From Minisyncoccota bacterium (GTDB lineage: Bacteria; Patescibacteriota; Patescibacteriia; Patescibacteriales; UBA12465), in NCBI GenBank assembly GCA_021734405.1, contig JAIPJA010000005.1:1-46114 (forward strand): 46,114 nucleotides of DNA. Reading direction: 5' to 3'. A model generated the notes under the pieces. That model saw nothing but the letters and a program-made list of their open reading frames with translations, searched no databases and was not told where the DNA came from. Numbering within the stretch: position 1 is the stretch's first letter; each line of letters begins with the position of its first letter. A program made the translations under genes and the position numbers. Shown here piece after piece: positions 32,278 through 40,735 of the stretch.

Positions 32278-33839
32278 ACAATAAAGAGATTAACAAAATT
32301 TTAGAAGAGTTATACATGATAGACAAGGAATTAAAAGCTCATGAAACTGAGCTTAAAAAAATAATTAAAGAATTATCTGAGACTCGTCCAGATATAAAGC
32401 CAGACCAAGCTTTTGTAAGTGAATTACGACAAAAGTTAATGCTAGAAGCTAAAGGTGCTGACAAAAATCCAGCCTTTACTTGGAGTTTATCCAAAAAAAT
32501 GGCTTTAGCAGGAGCAACTTTAATTATCTTAGCTTTGGTTATTATCCCTTATTACAATCTTAAAAATAAAGATTTAAATAGTTTAAAGCAAGCTAACAAA
32601 AATAAAGATAATCGATTTGCTATGGAAGACTTAGGGGATAGGGCTTTTGGTAGTTTGAATTTTACTCCTTCTGACTCTGCTGGTGTTTTTTCAGAAGGAG
32701 CTTCTCCTTTAGAGGCGAGTGTTAGTAGCCAAAGAGTAATGGGTCTAGGTGCTGGCGGGGATATTTCTGACTCAGCCTTATCCTCAAAGATGATTATGCC
32801 TAATCCAATAGTTTATGAGTATAAGTATGTTGGTGATGACTTTGAAATAGATTACGAGAAAGCTAAGGTTATAAAAAGAAAAACCAGTGAAGGTTTTTCT
32901 GGTAGTCAAATTAATTTAAGTGGTTTTAAAGTAGGGAAAATTGATTATAGTAAGTTTAAAAGTTTAACTTTAACCAATGTTAATTTAGTTGAAGATGTTG
33001 ACTTTGGCTATAATCTTAATTTAGATCTTGTGTCAGATAACCTTTCGCTTTATGCTAATTGGGAGAAATGGCCAACAGTTGACTGTCAGGATGAAGCTTG
33101 TTTTAGAAACTGGCAATTAAAAATTTCTGATATGCCTTCTGATGATAAAATAGTGCAGACAGCTGATAAGTTTTTACAAGACTATGGAATTGATATAGGT
33201 GTTTACGGACAAGGTCAAGTTTTTGATGACTGGCGTTATCACTATACCAGATCAGAGGATAAGTCTAATTTCTATATTCCTGAAACCGTTAATGTTGTTT
33301 ATCCATTAGTTATTGATGGGCAAATAGTTTATGATGAACAAGGTAATGTCAGTGGCTTAGGGGTAGATGTTAATGTTAGATATGACAAAGTTTCTAGTGT
33401 TAGAGGTATTATGAGTCAAGTTTATCAAAGCTCTGATTATGAAGCCTTTACTGATAAAGAAGAGATTATAGATATTGCTGAGGAAGGTGGTTTCAGAAAC
33501 TATAATTACTATATTATGGAAAATAGTGAAGTGAGGGAAGTAAAGCTTGATACGCCTTCTTTAGAGTTAGTAAAAATTTGGCAATATGATGAGTCTAAAA
33601 AAAGAGGTGAAGAAATCTTTGTTCCAGCCTATGTCTTTCCTGTAATTTTTGAAGAAAATTCAGATATGTATTACAGGAAGGCAGTAATAGTGCCAGTAGT
33701 AAAGGAAATAATAGAAAAAGAACAAAGGAACCGACCTCAGCCTATGCCCATGCCAGCTGTAAGGGGCGGGGGTGTAGATATAATGGAGGAGCCAGTAGTA
33801 GAACCTATGATTGAGCCTCAGATTATGATTGAGGAATAA
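32274..33839 (+). CDS. Single-pass membrane protein, putative anti-sigma partner
   Basis: A 521-residue protein. The cytosolic N-terminus (1-80) is a charged helical segment (EELYMIDKELKAHETELKKI, then PDQAFVSELRQKLM, a pattern often seen before the membrane helix of CPR anti-sigma-like proteins). A transmembrane helix spans about 82-100 (MALAGATLIILALVIIPYY). The large outer domain is Asp/Tyr-rich with no motif I know, ending in a Pro/Met/Glu-rich tail. The ATGA overlap with the sigma gene argues for an anti-sigma or signal-sensing role. There is no zinc-binding HxxxCxxC (ZAS) motif. Confidence 0.65.
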   Translation: MNNKEINKILEELYMIDKELKAHETELKKIIKELSETRPDIKPDQAFVSELRQKLMLEAKGADKNPAFTWSLSKKMALAGATLIILALVIIPYYNLKNKDLNSLKQANKNKDNRFAMEDLGDRAFGSLNFTPSDSAGVFSEGASPLEASVSSQRVMGLGAGGDISDSALSSKMIMPNPIVYEYKYVGDDFEIDYEKAKVIKRKTSEGFSGSQINLSGFKVGKIDYSKFKSLTLTNVNLVEDVDFGYNLNLDLVSDNLSLYANWEKWPTVDCQDEACFRNWQLKISDMPSDDKIVQTADKFLQDYGIDIGVYGQGQVFDDWRYHYTRSEDKSNFYIPETVNVVYPLVIDGQIVYDEQGNVSGLGVDVNVRYDKVSSVRGIMSQVYQSSDYEAFTDKEEIIDIAEEGGFRNYNYYIMENSEVREVKLDTPSLELVKIWQYDESKKRGEEIFVPAYVFPVIFEENSDMYYRKAVIVPVVKEIIEKEQRNRPQPMPMPAVRGGGVDIMEEPVVEPMIEPQIMIEE

Positions 33840-33864
33840 TAAATTAAAATTAATAGTTTAATAC

Positions 33865-33896
33865 AAAAACAGCCTTTGATAGAATAAGCTGTTTTT
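33865..33896. terminator. Bidirectional terminator between convergent genes
   Basis: A 9-bp stem AAAAACAGC / GCTGTTTTT with a 14-base loop, between the sigma-operon end and the SIS gene end. Confidence 0.8.
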
Positions 33897-33907
33897 GTTT
33901 TAAGCTC

Positions 33908-34828
33908 CTATTTTATATTCCCTCTTACTATAACATCAGTAGGTTTTTGTTTGTTAAAAATTTTAGGTTCAACATTTTTACAATAGTTTTCAATATTCTT
34001 TTTGAAGTAGTTTGGTTTAGCTTCTTGTATTTTACCAATAATGTAATAGCTTAAAGCTAGAATAAGGCCAAAGTTTGATGTTTTAGGTAAGTCTACATCC
34101 CAGCGATGACTAGGATGGCCAAAATATTTATTTTTTTCACCAATAGATATAACCAATTCTTTCTGGCAAGGTATGACATATTTAGCGTGTTTAGCTTCTC
34201 CCAGCCCATAAGCTTTTAGGTTTAATTTGGAGCCGAAAAGTTCTCTACCTTTTATCTCTAACATGGGAGCAATAGCACTAAATTTATCAGGCAGGATAAA
34301 GCTAAAGTTTTGGTGACGACTAAAGTTCTTAGGGAATTTTAATTTTTTCAAATAACTTTTTATTTCTTCAGGACTTTCTTTAGTCGCTCCTGTTATCATA
34401 GATAAATAGGTGGAAACGTTATAGGTATAGGGTTCGTCTACTTTACTAAAAACCTGAACTTTATCAGCTAGCTTAGAGGCTGTGGAATTAGCTGAACAAG
34501 TTAAAAGCGTAGTATGTAGCTTGATTTTTTTAGCTAGCTCTATTTGCCAAACTGAATCTTTTTCTCCAGAAGCTGAAATAATTACCGCTTCTTTTATAAT
34601 CTTCTTCTTTACTAAATCACTAAAAGTTTTAGCTTTATCTCTAAAATTATTTTCATTAGCAAAAATAGCTTTTTGCTGTGAAAACAAGATAGTGCCAGTA
34701 TAGTAAGCATTACCTGAACCCACTACAAAAGGAAATTGAAAGCTTTTTAAATTAATTTTTTTGGGAGGATTTTTAGAAATTAATTCTAAAGCATTTAAGA
34801 CTGCTTGGTCTAAGTTTATAATTTTCAT
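33908..34828 (-). CDS. SIS-domain protein, GlmS isomerase-like
   Basis: A 306-residue protein with two probable sugar-isomerase (SIS) lobes. The first has PFVVGSGNAYYTGTI (near 33) and AVIISASGEKDSVW (near 96), phosphosugar-binding loops. The second has MLEIKGRELFGSKLNLKAY, then GLGEAKHAKYVI (near 208-219), which aligns with the GlmS segment around GELKHGPLALI. There is no glutaminase domain, so it is not glucosamine-6-phosphate synthase proper. It may be a phosphosugar isomerase or a sugar-phosphate-binding regulator. It stands alone on the minus strand. Confidence 0.65.
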   Translation of the reverse strand: MKIINLDQAVLNALELISKNPPKKINLKSFQFPFVVGSGNAYYTGTILFSQQKAIFANENNFRDKAKTFSDLVKKKIIKEAVIISASGEKDSVWQIELAKKIKLHTTLLTCSANSTASKLADKVQVFSKVDEPYTYNVSTYLSMITGATKESPEEIKSYLKKLKFPKNFSRHQNFSFILPDKFSAIAPMLEIKGRELFGSKLNLKAYGLGEAKHAKYVIPCQKELVISIGEKNKYFGHPSHRWDVDLPKTSNFGLILALSYYIIGKIQEAKPNYFKKNIENYCKNVEPKIFNKQKPTDVIVRGNIK

Positions 34829-34916
34829 AAAGTATTTTAAAATTATTTTAAGCCCGTTTGTTTATTATAGGAAATATTGATTTTTATTTCAATTTTAGTT
34901 AAGATAATAAGGTAAA

Positions 34917-34936
34917 AAGGCAATACCAATTGCCTT
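34917..34936. terminator. Hairpin upstream of yebC, terminator-like on the minus strand
   Basis: A perfect 8-bp stem AAGGCAAT / ATTGCCTT with a 4-base loop. On the minus strand it has a T-run; on the plus strand it lies 20 bases before the yebC start, so it may be a leader element. Confidence 0.5.
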
Positions 34937-34956
34937 CAAATTTTAATTACAAGTAT

Positions 34957-35682
34957 ATGTCAGGACATTCTAAATGGGCAACCATAAAAAGGGCTAAAGG
35001 CGCTAAAGACGCTAAAAGAGGGGCTGTCTTTACTAAACTTAGCAACCTAATAACCGTTGCTGCTCGAGATAAGGGCGGCGATCCAGACACAAATTTTACT
35101 TTGCGTATGGCTATTGACAAGGCTAAAGCTGTTAATATGCCTAAGGATAATATAGATAGAGCTATTAAAAAAGGCACCGGAGAATTAGAAGGAGCACAAA
35201 TAGAAGAATTATATTATGAAGGTATTGGTCCAGCCAACTCCCAATTTATTGTTAAATGTTTAACAGATAACAAAAATAGAAGCGCCGCCAATGTGCGTCA
35301 TCTATTTACTAAATTCGGAGGTTCTTTGGCTTCTGTTAATTGGAACTTTGAACAAAAAAGTATGATTAGTTTTTTAGCTTCACAGCTTGTAGAGCTGAAA
35401 ATAGCTAAAGATGATTTAGAGTTAGAATTAATTGATGCTGGTGCTCAAGATATTAAGAAAGAAGATGAGATGATAGTGGTTGTTGGGGCTATGACTGACT
35501 TGCAAAATTTAAAGCAAGTGTTAGAGTCTAAAAATATTACTACTGAGTCAGCTGAGATTGAATATGTGGCTAAAGAAGAAATTAGTTTGTCTGAGGAAGA
35601 TAGAGCTAAGGTAGATACTTTTATTGAAGCCTTGGAGGATGATGAAGATGTGACTGATTTTTATACTAACATCAAGTTTTAA
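34957..35682 (+). CDS. yebC: YebC/PmpR-family protein
   Basis: A 241-residue protein of the YebC/TACO1 family, known as transcription regulators and more recently linked to translation of difficult motifs. It starts MSGHSKWATIKRAKGAKDAKRG, the family hallmark, followed by TNFTLRMAIDKAKAVNMPKDNIDRAI and the YEGIGPANSQFIVKCLTDNKNR region. I choose the ATG at 34957; an upstream TTG would add nine residues foreign to the family. It is followed at 12 bases by ruvC, a classic yebC-ruvC pairing. Confidence 0.96.
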   Translation: MSGHSKWATIKRAKGAKDAKRGAVFTKLSNLITVAARDKGGDPDTNFTLRMAIDKAKAVNMPKDNIDRAIKKGTGELEGAQIEELYYEGIGPANSQFIVKCLTDNKNRSAANVRHLFTKFGGSLASVNWNFEQKSMISFLASQLVELKIAKDDLELELIDAGAQDIKKEDEMIVVVGAMTDLQNLKQVLESKNITTESAEIEYVAKEEISLSEEDRAKVDTFIEALEDDEDVTDFYTNIKF

Positions 35683-35694
35683 AAATAGAGGTTT

Positions 35695-36180
35695 ATGTCA
35701 AAAATAATTTTGGGAATTGATCCAGGTATTGCTGATACAGGTTTTGGGGTGATAGAGTTTTTTTCTCACAGTAAAATGACTTCTTTAGATTATGGTTCTA
35801 TTAAAACTCCGGCTGGCCAAGATTTAGAGAAAAGACTTTTGCAGTTAAGTTTAGAGCTAGAGAAAATATTTAAAAGATATAAGCCTCAAATATTAGCTAT
35901 TGAGCAATTATTTTTTAACAAAAACATTAAAACCGCTTTGACTGTGGCTCAAGCTAGGGGAGTGGTTATGCTTTTTGCCGCTAAACATAGCTTAGAGGTT
36001 CAATCTTACACTCCTTTACAGATTAAGCAATCGGTTTCTTGTTACGGTCAGGCTCAAAAAATGCAAGTACAAAAAATGGTAAAATTAATTTTAGGCTTAA
36101 AGGTTTTGCCTAAGCCAGATGACGCGGCTGACGCCTTGGCCGCTGCTATTTGTGCTTCTTCAACTTTAAAATTTAAGTAA
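35695..36180 (+). CDS. ruvC: Holliday junction endonuclease RuvC
   Basis: A resolvase of 161 residues, typical length. Catalytic acidic residues appear as GIDPGIADTGFGV (D7), LAIEQLFFNKN (Glu near residue 68) and KPDDAADALAAA (two aspartates near 142-145). It follows yebC by 12 bases with a GAGG Shine-Dalgarno before the ATG. ruvA and ruvB are not in this window. The next gene, glgA, starts one base after the stop, so recombination and glucan genes may be co-transcribed. Confidence 0.96.
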   Translation: MSKIILGIDPGIADTGFGVIEFFSHSKMTSLDYGSIKTPAGQDLEKRLLQLSLELEKIFKRYKPQILAIEQLFFNKNIKTALTVAQARGVVMLFAAKHSLEVQSYTPLQIKQSVSCYGQAQKMQVQKMVKLILGLKVLPKPDDAADALAAAICASSTLKFK

Positions 36181-36181
36181 C

Positions 36182-37636
36182 ATGAAAAAATTAAAAATTG
36201 TCCATATAGCTTCAGAGGTTGCTCCCTTCTCTAAGACCGGGGGTTTAGCTGATGTAGCTCGATCACTTCCCAAAGCTTTGTCTCGTTTAGGTCATGAGGT
36301 TAGAATTATTACTCCTCTTTATGGCAAGGTAATTGACAAGAAAAAGTACAATTTAAAGAAGATATTTTCTGAGGTAGAAGTATTTTTAAATTCAAAAGAG
36401 TCAGTTAAGGTTAATTATTGGCAAGGTTATGCTATGGAAGGACTACCAATTTATTTTATAGAAAATACAAAATATTTTTCTAAACATAAAGATATTTATG
36501 GTTCAGGTAGAGAGAATGCTCGATTTTTAATTTTTAATGTAGCTTCTTTAAAGCTTATTTCTTTACTTAAGTTCGAAGCTGATATTGTTCATTGCCATGA
36601 CTGGCAGACAGGACTTATCCCTTTTTATTTAAAAACTGATTTTCGTTATTCTAAAACTTTAAAACAAGCTAAAACCGTCTATACTATTCATAACCTTATT
36701 TTCCAGTTTGGGCAAAACTGGTGGCAAGTGCCGGCAGAGAAAAAAGATTATGGACGCAAAAGATTGCCTCATATAAGTGATGAAAATATTGAATATATTA
36801 ATTTTGCTAAGAGAGGAATTTTATCAGCTGATATTATAAACACTGTTAGTGAACAGTATAGAGATGAAATCATGACTAAGAAGTTTGGTCAGGACTTACA
36901 TAGAATTTTAAAAAATCGAGACCAGCGTTTATTTGGGATTATAAATGGCATTGACTATAATACCTATAATCCAGATAATGACGATAAGATTTTTAAAAAC
37001 TATAACCATACCAATTTAGAGCTTAAAAGCCTTAATAAAGAGTATTTACAAGATCAAAATAATTTACCTATAAACGCTAACATCCCTGTGCTTTGCACTA
37101 CTTCCAGAGTTACTTTTCAAAAAGGCTTTGATTTAATATTGAAAATTATTGAACCTTTATTAAAGTTAGATATTCAAATAATTATTATGGGAGATGGGGA
37201 TAAAAATTATTTAAAACCACTTAGAAAAATTGCTAGGCATAATCCTAAGAAGTTAGTTTTAATGCCTTTTAAACAAGATAAGGAAACTTTGCTGTATGCT
37301 GGTTCGGATATTTTTCTTTTACCTTCTAATCATGAGCCTTGTGGCATTAATCAGCTAATAGCTATGCGTTATGGTTGCATTCCTGTAGTAAGAGAAGTTG
37401 GGGGTCTATATGACACCGTAGATAATTATTCTCCAGCTACTAAAAAAGGCACGGGCTTTACTTTTACTGACAATAATCCTTTTATGTTTTTTAGAGCTAT
37501 TGTCAGAGCTTTAGAGGCAGAGAAGAATAAAAAAGCTTGGCACAATCTCATTTCTAGAGCTATGCGTCGATCTAACAGTTGGGAAATACCAGCTAAAAAA
37601 TATGTAGAGCTCTACAAGAAAGTGTTAAAAAGTTAA
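36182..37636 (+). CDS. glgA: Glycogen/starch synthase, first copy
   Basis: A GT5 enzyme extending alpha-1,4-glucan from a nucleotide-glucose donor. The 484 residues begin KIVHIASEVAPFSKTGGLADV, with the donor-binding K-T-G-G-L motif, then VHCHDWQTGLIP and the C-terminal donor site with SNHEPCGINQLIAMRYG (catalytic Glu in EPCG) and VREVGGLYDTV. All expected motifs are present. It starts one base after ruvC and is first of six glucan-related genes. A second synthase is at 41762; the two are clearly paralogous but differ throughout. Confidence 0.95.
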   Translation: MKKLKIVHIASEVAPFSKTGGLADVARSLPKALSRLGHEVRIITPLYGKVIDKKKYNLKKIFSEVEVFLNSKESVKVNYWQGYAMEGLPIYFIENTKYFSKHKDIYGSGRENARFLIFNVASLKLISLLKFEADIVHCHDWQTGLIPFYLKTDFRYSKTLKQAKTVYTIHNLIFQFGQNWWQVPAEKKDYGRKRLPHISDENIEYINFAKRGILSADIINTVSEQYRDEIMTKKFGQDLHRILKNRDQRLFGIINGIDYNTYNPDNDDKIFKNYNHTNLELKSLNKEYLQDQNNLPINANIPVLCTTSRVTFQKGFDLILKIIEPLLKLDIQIIIMGDGDKNYLKPLRKIARHNPKKLVLMPFKQDKETLLYAGSDIFLLPSNHEPCGINQLIAMRYGCIPVVREVGGLYDTVDNYSPATKKGTGFTFTDNNPFMFFRAIVRALEAEKNKKAWHNLISRAMRRSNSWEIPAKKYVELYKKVLKS

Positions 37637-37649
37637 AAACAAGAATTTT

Positions 37650-38813
37650 ATGTTGTGGATTAATTTTATTCATTTATACCAACCAGCTAACACTAAATCT
37701 CAATACATAGAGGAGGCGGTTGATCTTTCCTATCAAAGACTTTTACAGGCTTTAAAAGAAAATTCTAGAACTAAATTTACTATTAATATAAATGGTTGTT
37801 TAATTGAGCGTTTATTTGAGATGGGAAGAGTTGATATAATTTCTGGGTTTAAAGACTTAATTAGTCGAGGTCAGTTAGAAATAGTTTCAACCGCTGCTTA
37901 TCATCCAGTTTTGCCTTTAATTTCTAAACAAGAAATGGCTAGACAAATTAAAGAGCAAGAGAAAATATTACATAAGTATTTAGGCGTAAAAAATAAGCCA
38001 AAAGGTTTCTTTTTACCAGAAATGGCTTATAGTCCTCAAGTTTCTAAAGTTTTAGCAAGTTTAGGATATAAATGGATTATTTTAGATGAGATTGCTTTTA
38101 AAGGTAAAATTGATGAAGCTGAAGTGGACAAGGTCTATCAAGATAAATATAGTGGTTTGAAGATAATTTTTAGAAGCCGAAGGCAGTCTAATACTTATGT
38201 GCCTGATTTGATTATAAAAAATATAAAGTCGAATAATGAGTTAGAGTTTTTTATGACTGCTACTGATGCTGAGCTTTATGGTTTAAGACATCAAGATCCT
38301 ACTGGAGAATTAGAGAAAGTTTTGTCTAGCGCTAAGGTTGAGACTCAAACTATTTCTGAATACTTAAAAAACAAACCAGTTATAGAAATAAAACCTTTGG
38401 CTTGTAGTTGGGAGTCTTTAAAAGAAGAATTACAAGATAATCAGCCTTATATTCTTTGGAATGGGAGAAATAATAAAATTCAGGCCAGTTTATGGAAACT
38501 AGCTAATTTAGCTTTAACTTTACTGGAAAATAATCCTCAAGATAAAAATTACGCTTGGGCTCGTTGGCATTTAGTTAGAGGTTTGGCTAGTTGTACTTTT
38601 TGGTGGGCATCAGCTAAGGATTTTAAGCATAATTTTGGACCTTATGCCTGGAATCCGGATGAGACTGAAAGAGGTTTAGAAGAACTTATTCGTTCAGTGA
38701 GGTCTTTGGAGTCAGAGAGTTTAAGAAAGTATAAATTAAAAGCTGAAAATTTATATATACAGGCTAAAGCCTTGATTTGGAAAAGGCATTGGCAGTATTA
38801 TTGGAAAAAATAA
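37650..38813 (+). CDS. Glycoside hydrolase family 57 protein
   Basis: A 387-residue GH57 enzyme, probably acting on alpha-glucan (amylase or 4-alpha-glucanotransferase type). Conserved regions can be followed: INFIHLYQPAN at the N-terminus (the His of region 1), STAAYHPVLPLI (region 2, H-P), GFFLPEMAYSPQVSKVL (region 3, with the candidate nucleophile Glu) and TATDAELYGLRHQDP (region 4, with the candidate acid/base Asp). It is shorter than typical family members (over 500 residues) and lacks the extra C-terminal helical domain of branching enzymes, so the specificity is uncertain. It is 13 bases after glgA. Confidence 0.88.
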   Translation: MLWINFIHLYQPANTKSQYIEEAVDLSYQRLLQALKENSRTKFTININGCLIERLFEMGRVDIISGFKDLISRGQLEIVSTAAYHPVLPLISKQEMARQIKEQEKILHKYLGVKNKPKGFFLPEMAYSPQVSKVLASLGYKWIILDEIAFKGKIDEAEVDKVYQDKYSGLKIIFRSRRQSNTYVPDLIIKNIKSNNELEFFMTATDAELYGLRHQDPTGELEKVLSSAKVETQTISEYLKNKPVIEIKPLACSWESLKEELQDNQPYILWNGRNNKIQASLWKLANLALTLLENNPQDKNYAWARWHLVRGLASCTFWWASAKDFKHNFGPYAWNPDETERGLEELIRSVRSLESESLRKYKLKAENLYIQAKALIWKRHWQYYWKK

Positions 38814-38815
38814 TT

Positions 38816-39853
38816 ATGCAAAAAGTAGAAAATTTATTTGACCCCAATTTTGTTAAGGGTCTATTTGTAGAAAAAGTTTTACCTTTATATCCAGATTTTA
38901 AAGGTATAAAAAGTATAAAAGTCGTGTCTCATAAAAAATTACTTTGGACACAATCATTTCATATAGTTTTAGAATTTAGAACTAAGTTTATTAAAGCTAA
39001 TGGTAAAACAGTTACTTTACCTATATTTTGTTCAGGCCACTCTCATGAAAGCAGAAAAAATGTGTTTGAAGCCTTAACCTACTTATGGAATAAAGGTTTT
39101 AGTAGAGGCTATTTAAGTATTCCTCATCCTTTATTTTATTGGGAGGATTTAAATTGCTCTTTTTACAGAGGAGTGACTGGGGAGAATTTGTATCATTATA
39201 TTAAGCAGGAAAATTTTGCGGTTATTGAAGATGTGGTAGCCAAGACTGCGCGCTGGTTTGCTAAACTTCATAAAATACAGCCTGAAGAACAAGCTAATTT
39301 TAGTCCAATAAATAGCCGTATTCAAACAGTTCTTCCTGGGAAAGAGCATATATTAAATTCAATTGTTAGAAAACATCCAGAACATTTAGATCTTTATCAA
39401 AAAGCCTACGATTATTTTATTAGTGCTGAAGAGGATTTTTTAGCTAGCACTGACAAGCGTTGGTTAGTGCATGGAGATGCTCATCCAGAAAATGTTATTA
39501 AAATGGGAGCTAAAAAAATAGCTGTTATAGATTTTACAGATTTGTCTTTAGGAGACTTTGCTCGAGATTTAGGTTGTTTTTTGCAACAAGTACAATATAT
39601 GGCTAAAAGAAAGATAAACGATGATGATTATGGCCTTAAATTACAACAAATCTTTTTGGATAATTATTTAAAAAATGCTAAAATATCTTTAGATTATAGC
39701 TTAAAGCAACGAATTAGTAATTATTATTATTGGACTTCTATTAGAACAGCTACATTTTTACTTATAGGTATTTATTATCGCCCAGAAAGAGCTAAGCTAC
39801 TTTTAGATCGCCTAGAGTCTAATTTAGGTGGACAAATTAGTTTATTTAATTAA
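38816..39853 (+). CDS. Phosphotransferase of the APH/choline-kinase fold
   Basis: A 345-residue kinase-like protein. The catalytic loop LVHGDAHPENVI (near residue 220, H-G-D-x-H-x-x-N) and the metal-binding VIDFTDLSLGDFARDLG segment (near 240) are intact. The N-terminal lobe has SFHIVLEFRTKFI. The start is ATG 38816, two bases after the GH57 stop; an earlier TTG would overlap that gene. Given the neighbours, a sugar or maltose kinase role (as with maltokinase-like APH-fold enzymes) is plausible, but antibiotic or other small-molecule substrates cannot be excluded. Confidence 0.82.
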   Translation: MQKVENLFDPNFVKGLFVEKVLPLYPDFKGIKSIKVVSHKKLLWTQSFHIVLEFRTKFIKANGKTVTLPIFCSGHSHESRKNVFEALTYLWNKGFSRGYLSIPHPLFYWEDLNCSFYRGVTGENLYHYIKQENFAVIEDVVAKTARWFAKLHKIQPEEQANFSPINSRIQTVLPGKEHILNSIVRKHPEHLDLYQKAYDYFISAEEDFLASTDKRWLVHGDAHPENVIKMGAKKIAVIDFTDLSLGDFARDLGCFLQQVQYMAKRKINDDDYGLKLQQIFLDNYLKNAKISLDYSLKQRISNYYYWTSIRTATFLLIGIYYRPERAKLLLDRLESNLGGQISLFN

Positions 39854-39863
39854 GAAACACATT

Positions 39864-40724
39864 ATGTTAATTGATTTGCAGGTACACTCAACTTATTCTG
39901 ATGGTTATTTAACTCCTACTCAGTTAATTAAATTTTTGTCAGAAAACAAAATAGAGGTAGCAGCTTTAACTGATCATAATACTGTTTCTGGTTTGGCTGA
40001 GTTTGAAGAAGCTGGTAAGAAAGCTAAAATTAAGACCATTCCCGGGATTGAACTTTATTGTAGTCTAGGTCATCGTCATTTTAATATATTGTGGTATAAC
40101 TTTGATTACAAAAGTCCAGAGTTACATAACCTGCTTAGGGAAACGCAGAGGAGAAGGCGAAGAAAGGTTAGAAAAATTTTAGAAAATTTAAAAGCAAAGG
40201 GCTATAGGGTGGAGGTGGAAAATATTTTAGATCAATATAATCATTATTTGGCTATTAATAAGGTAGGTGGAGCTTTTTATAAACAGAATAGAACTAAAAT
40301 TAATAGAGAACTAGGTTTAAACATGCCCAGAGAAGAGGATATATTAGGTGCTTATTTTTTTAGTAGAGAATTTGGTGTTTTAAAGGAAAGTTATATTAAT
40401 ATTGAAAGAGTAATTAAATTAAGAAAAAAGATTGGTGGTCAATTGATATTTTGCCATCCAGGCAAACACAATAAATATGCTGGAGTTTTACCTGCGAAAT
40501 TAGCTAAATTAGGAATTGATGGTCTTGAAGTTTTGTCTCCACATCATTCTATTGGCTCTATTATTTATTGCCAGTTTTTAGCCAGAGAATATAACTGGAT
40601 AGAAACTGGGGGTTCAGACTTTCATTTATATGCTGGCAATCGTTTTAGCTTACAACATGCTTGGCAGTGGTTTAAAATTGATTCCAAGAATTTACGTAAA
40701 ATTAATCAGATTATAAAGCCCTAA
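39864..40724 (+). CDS. PHP-domain metal-dependent phosphoesterase
   Basis: A 286-residue PHP-superfamily phosphoesterase. Metal ligands: DLQVHSTYSDG (residues 4-14), ALTDHNTVSG (near 38), IPGIELYC (near 64), FCHPGKHN (near 195) and GGSDFHLYA (near 253). Such proteins hydrolyse small phosphomonoesters such as nucleotide or sugar phosphates. I choose ATG 39864; an earlier GTG overlaps the previous gene. It lies 10 bases after the kinase gene and 11 before the GT4 gene, inside the glucan cluster, so a phosphosugar substrate is possible. Confidence 0.9.
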   Translation: MLIDLQVHSTYSDGYLTPTQLIKFLSENKIEVAALTDHNTVSGLAEFEEAGKKAKIKTIPGIELYCSLGHRHFNILWYNFDYKSPELHNLLRETQRRRRRKVRKILENLKAKGYRVEVENILDQYNHYLAINKVGGAFYKQNRTKINRELGLNMPREEDILGAYFFSREFGVLKESYINIERVIKLRKKIGGQLIFCHPGKHNKYAGVLPAKLAKLGIDGLEVLSPHHSIGSIIYCQFLAREYNWIETGGSDFHLYAGNRFSLQHAWQWFKIDSKNLRKINQIIKP

Positions 40725-40735
40725 TAATATAATTA

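Noticed and set aside
34930-34956. TTG start giving a nine-residue longer YebC
   Set aside because: The family starts at MSGHSKW, and the TTG lies inside a perfect hairpin.
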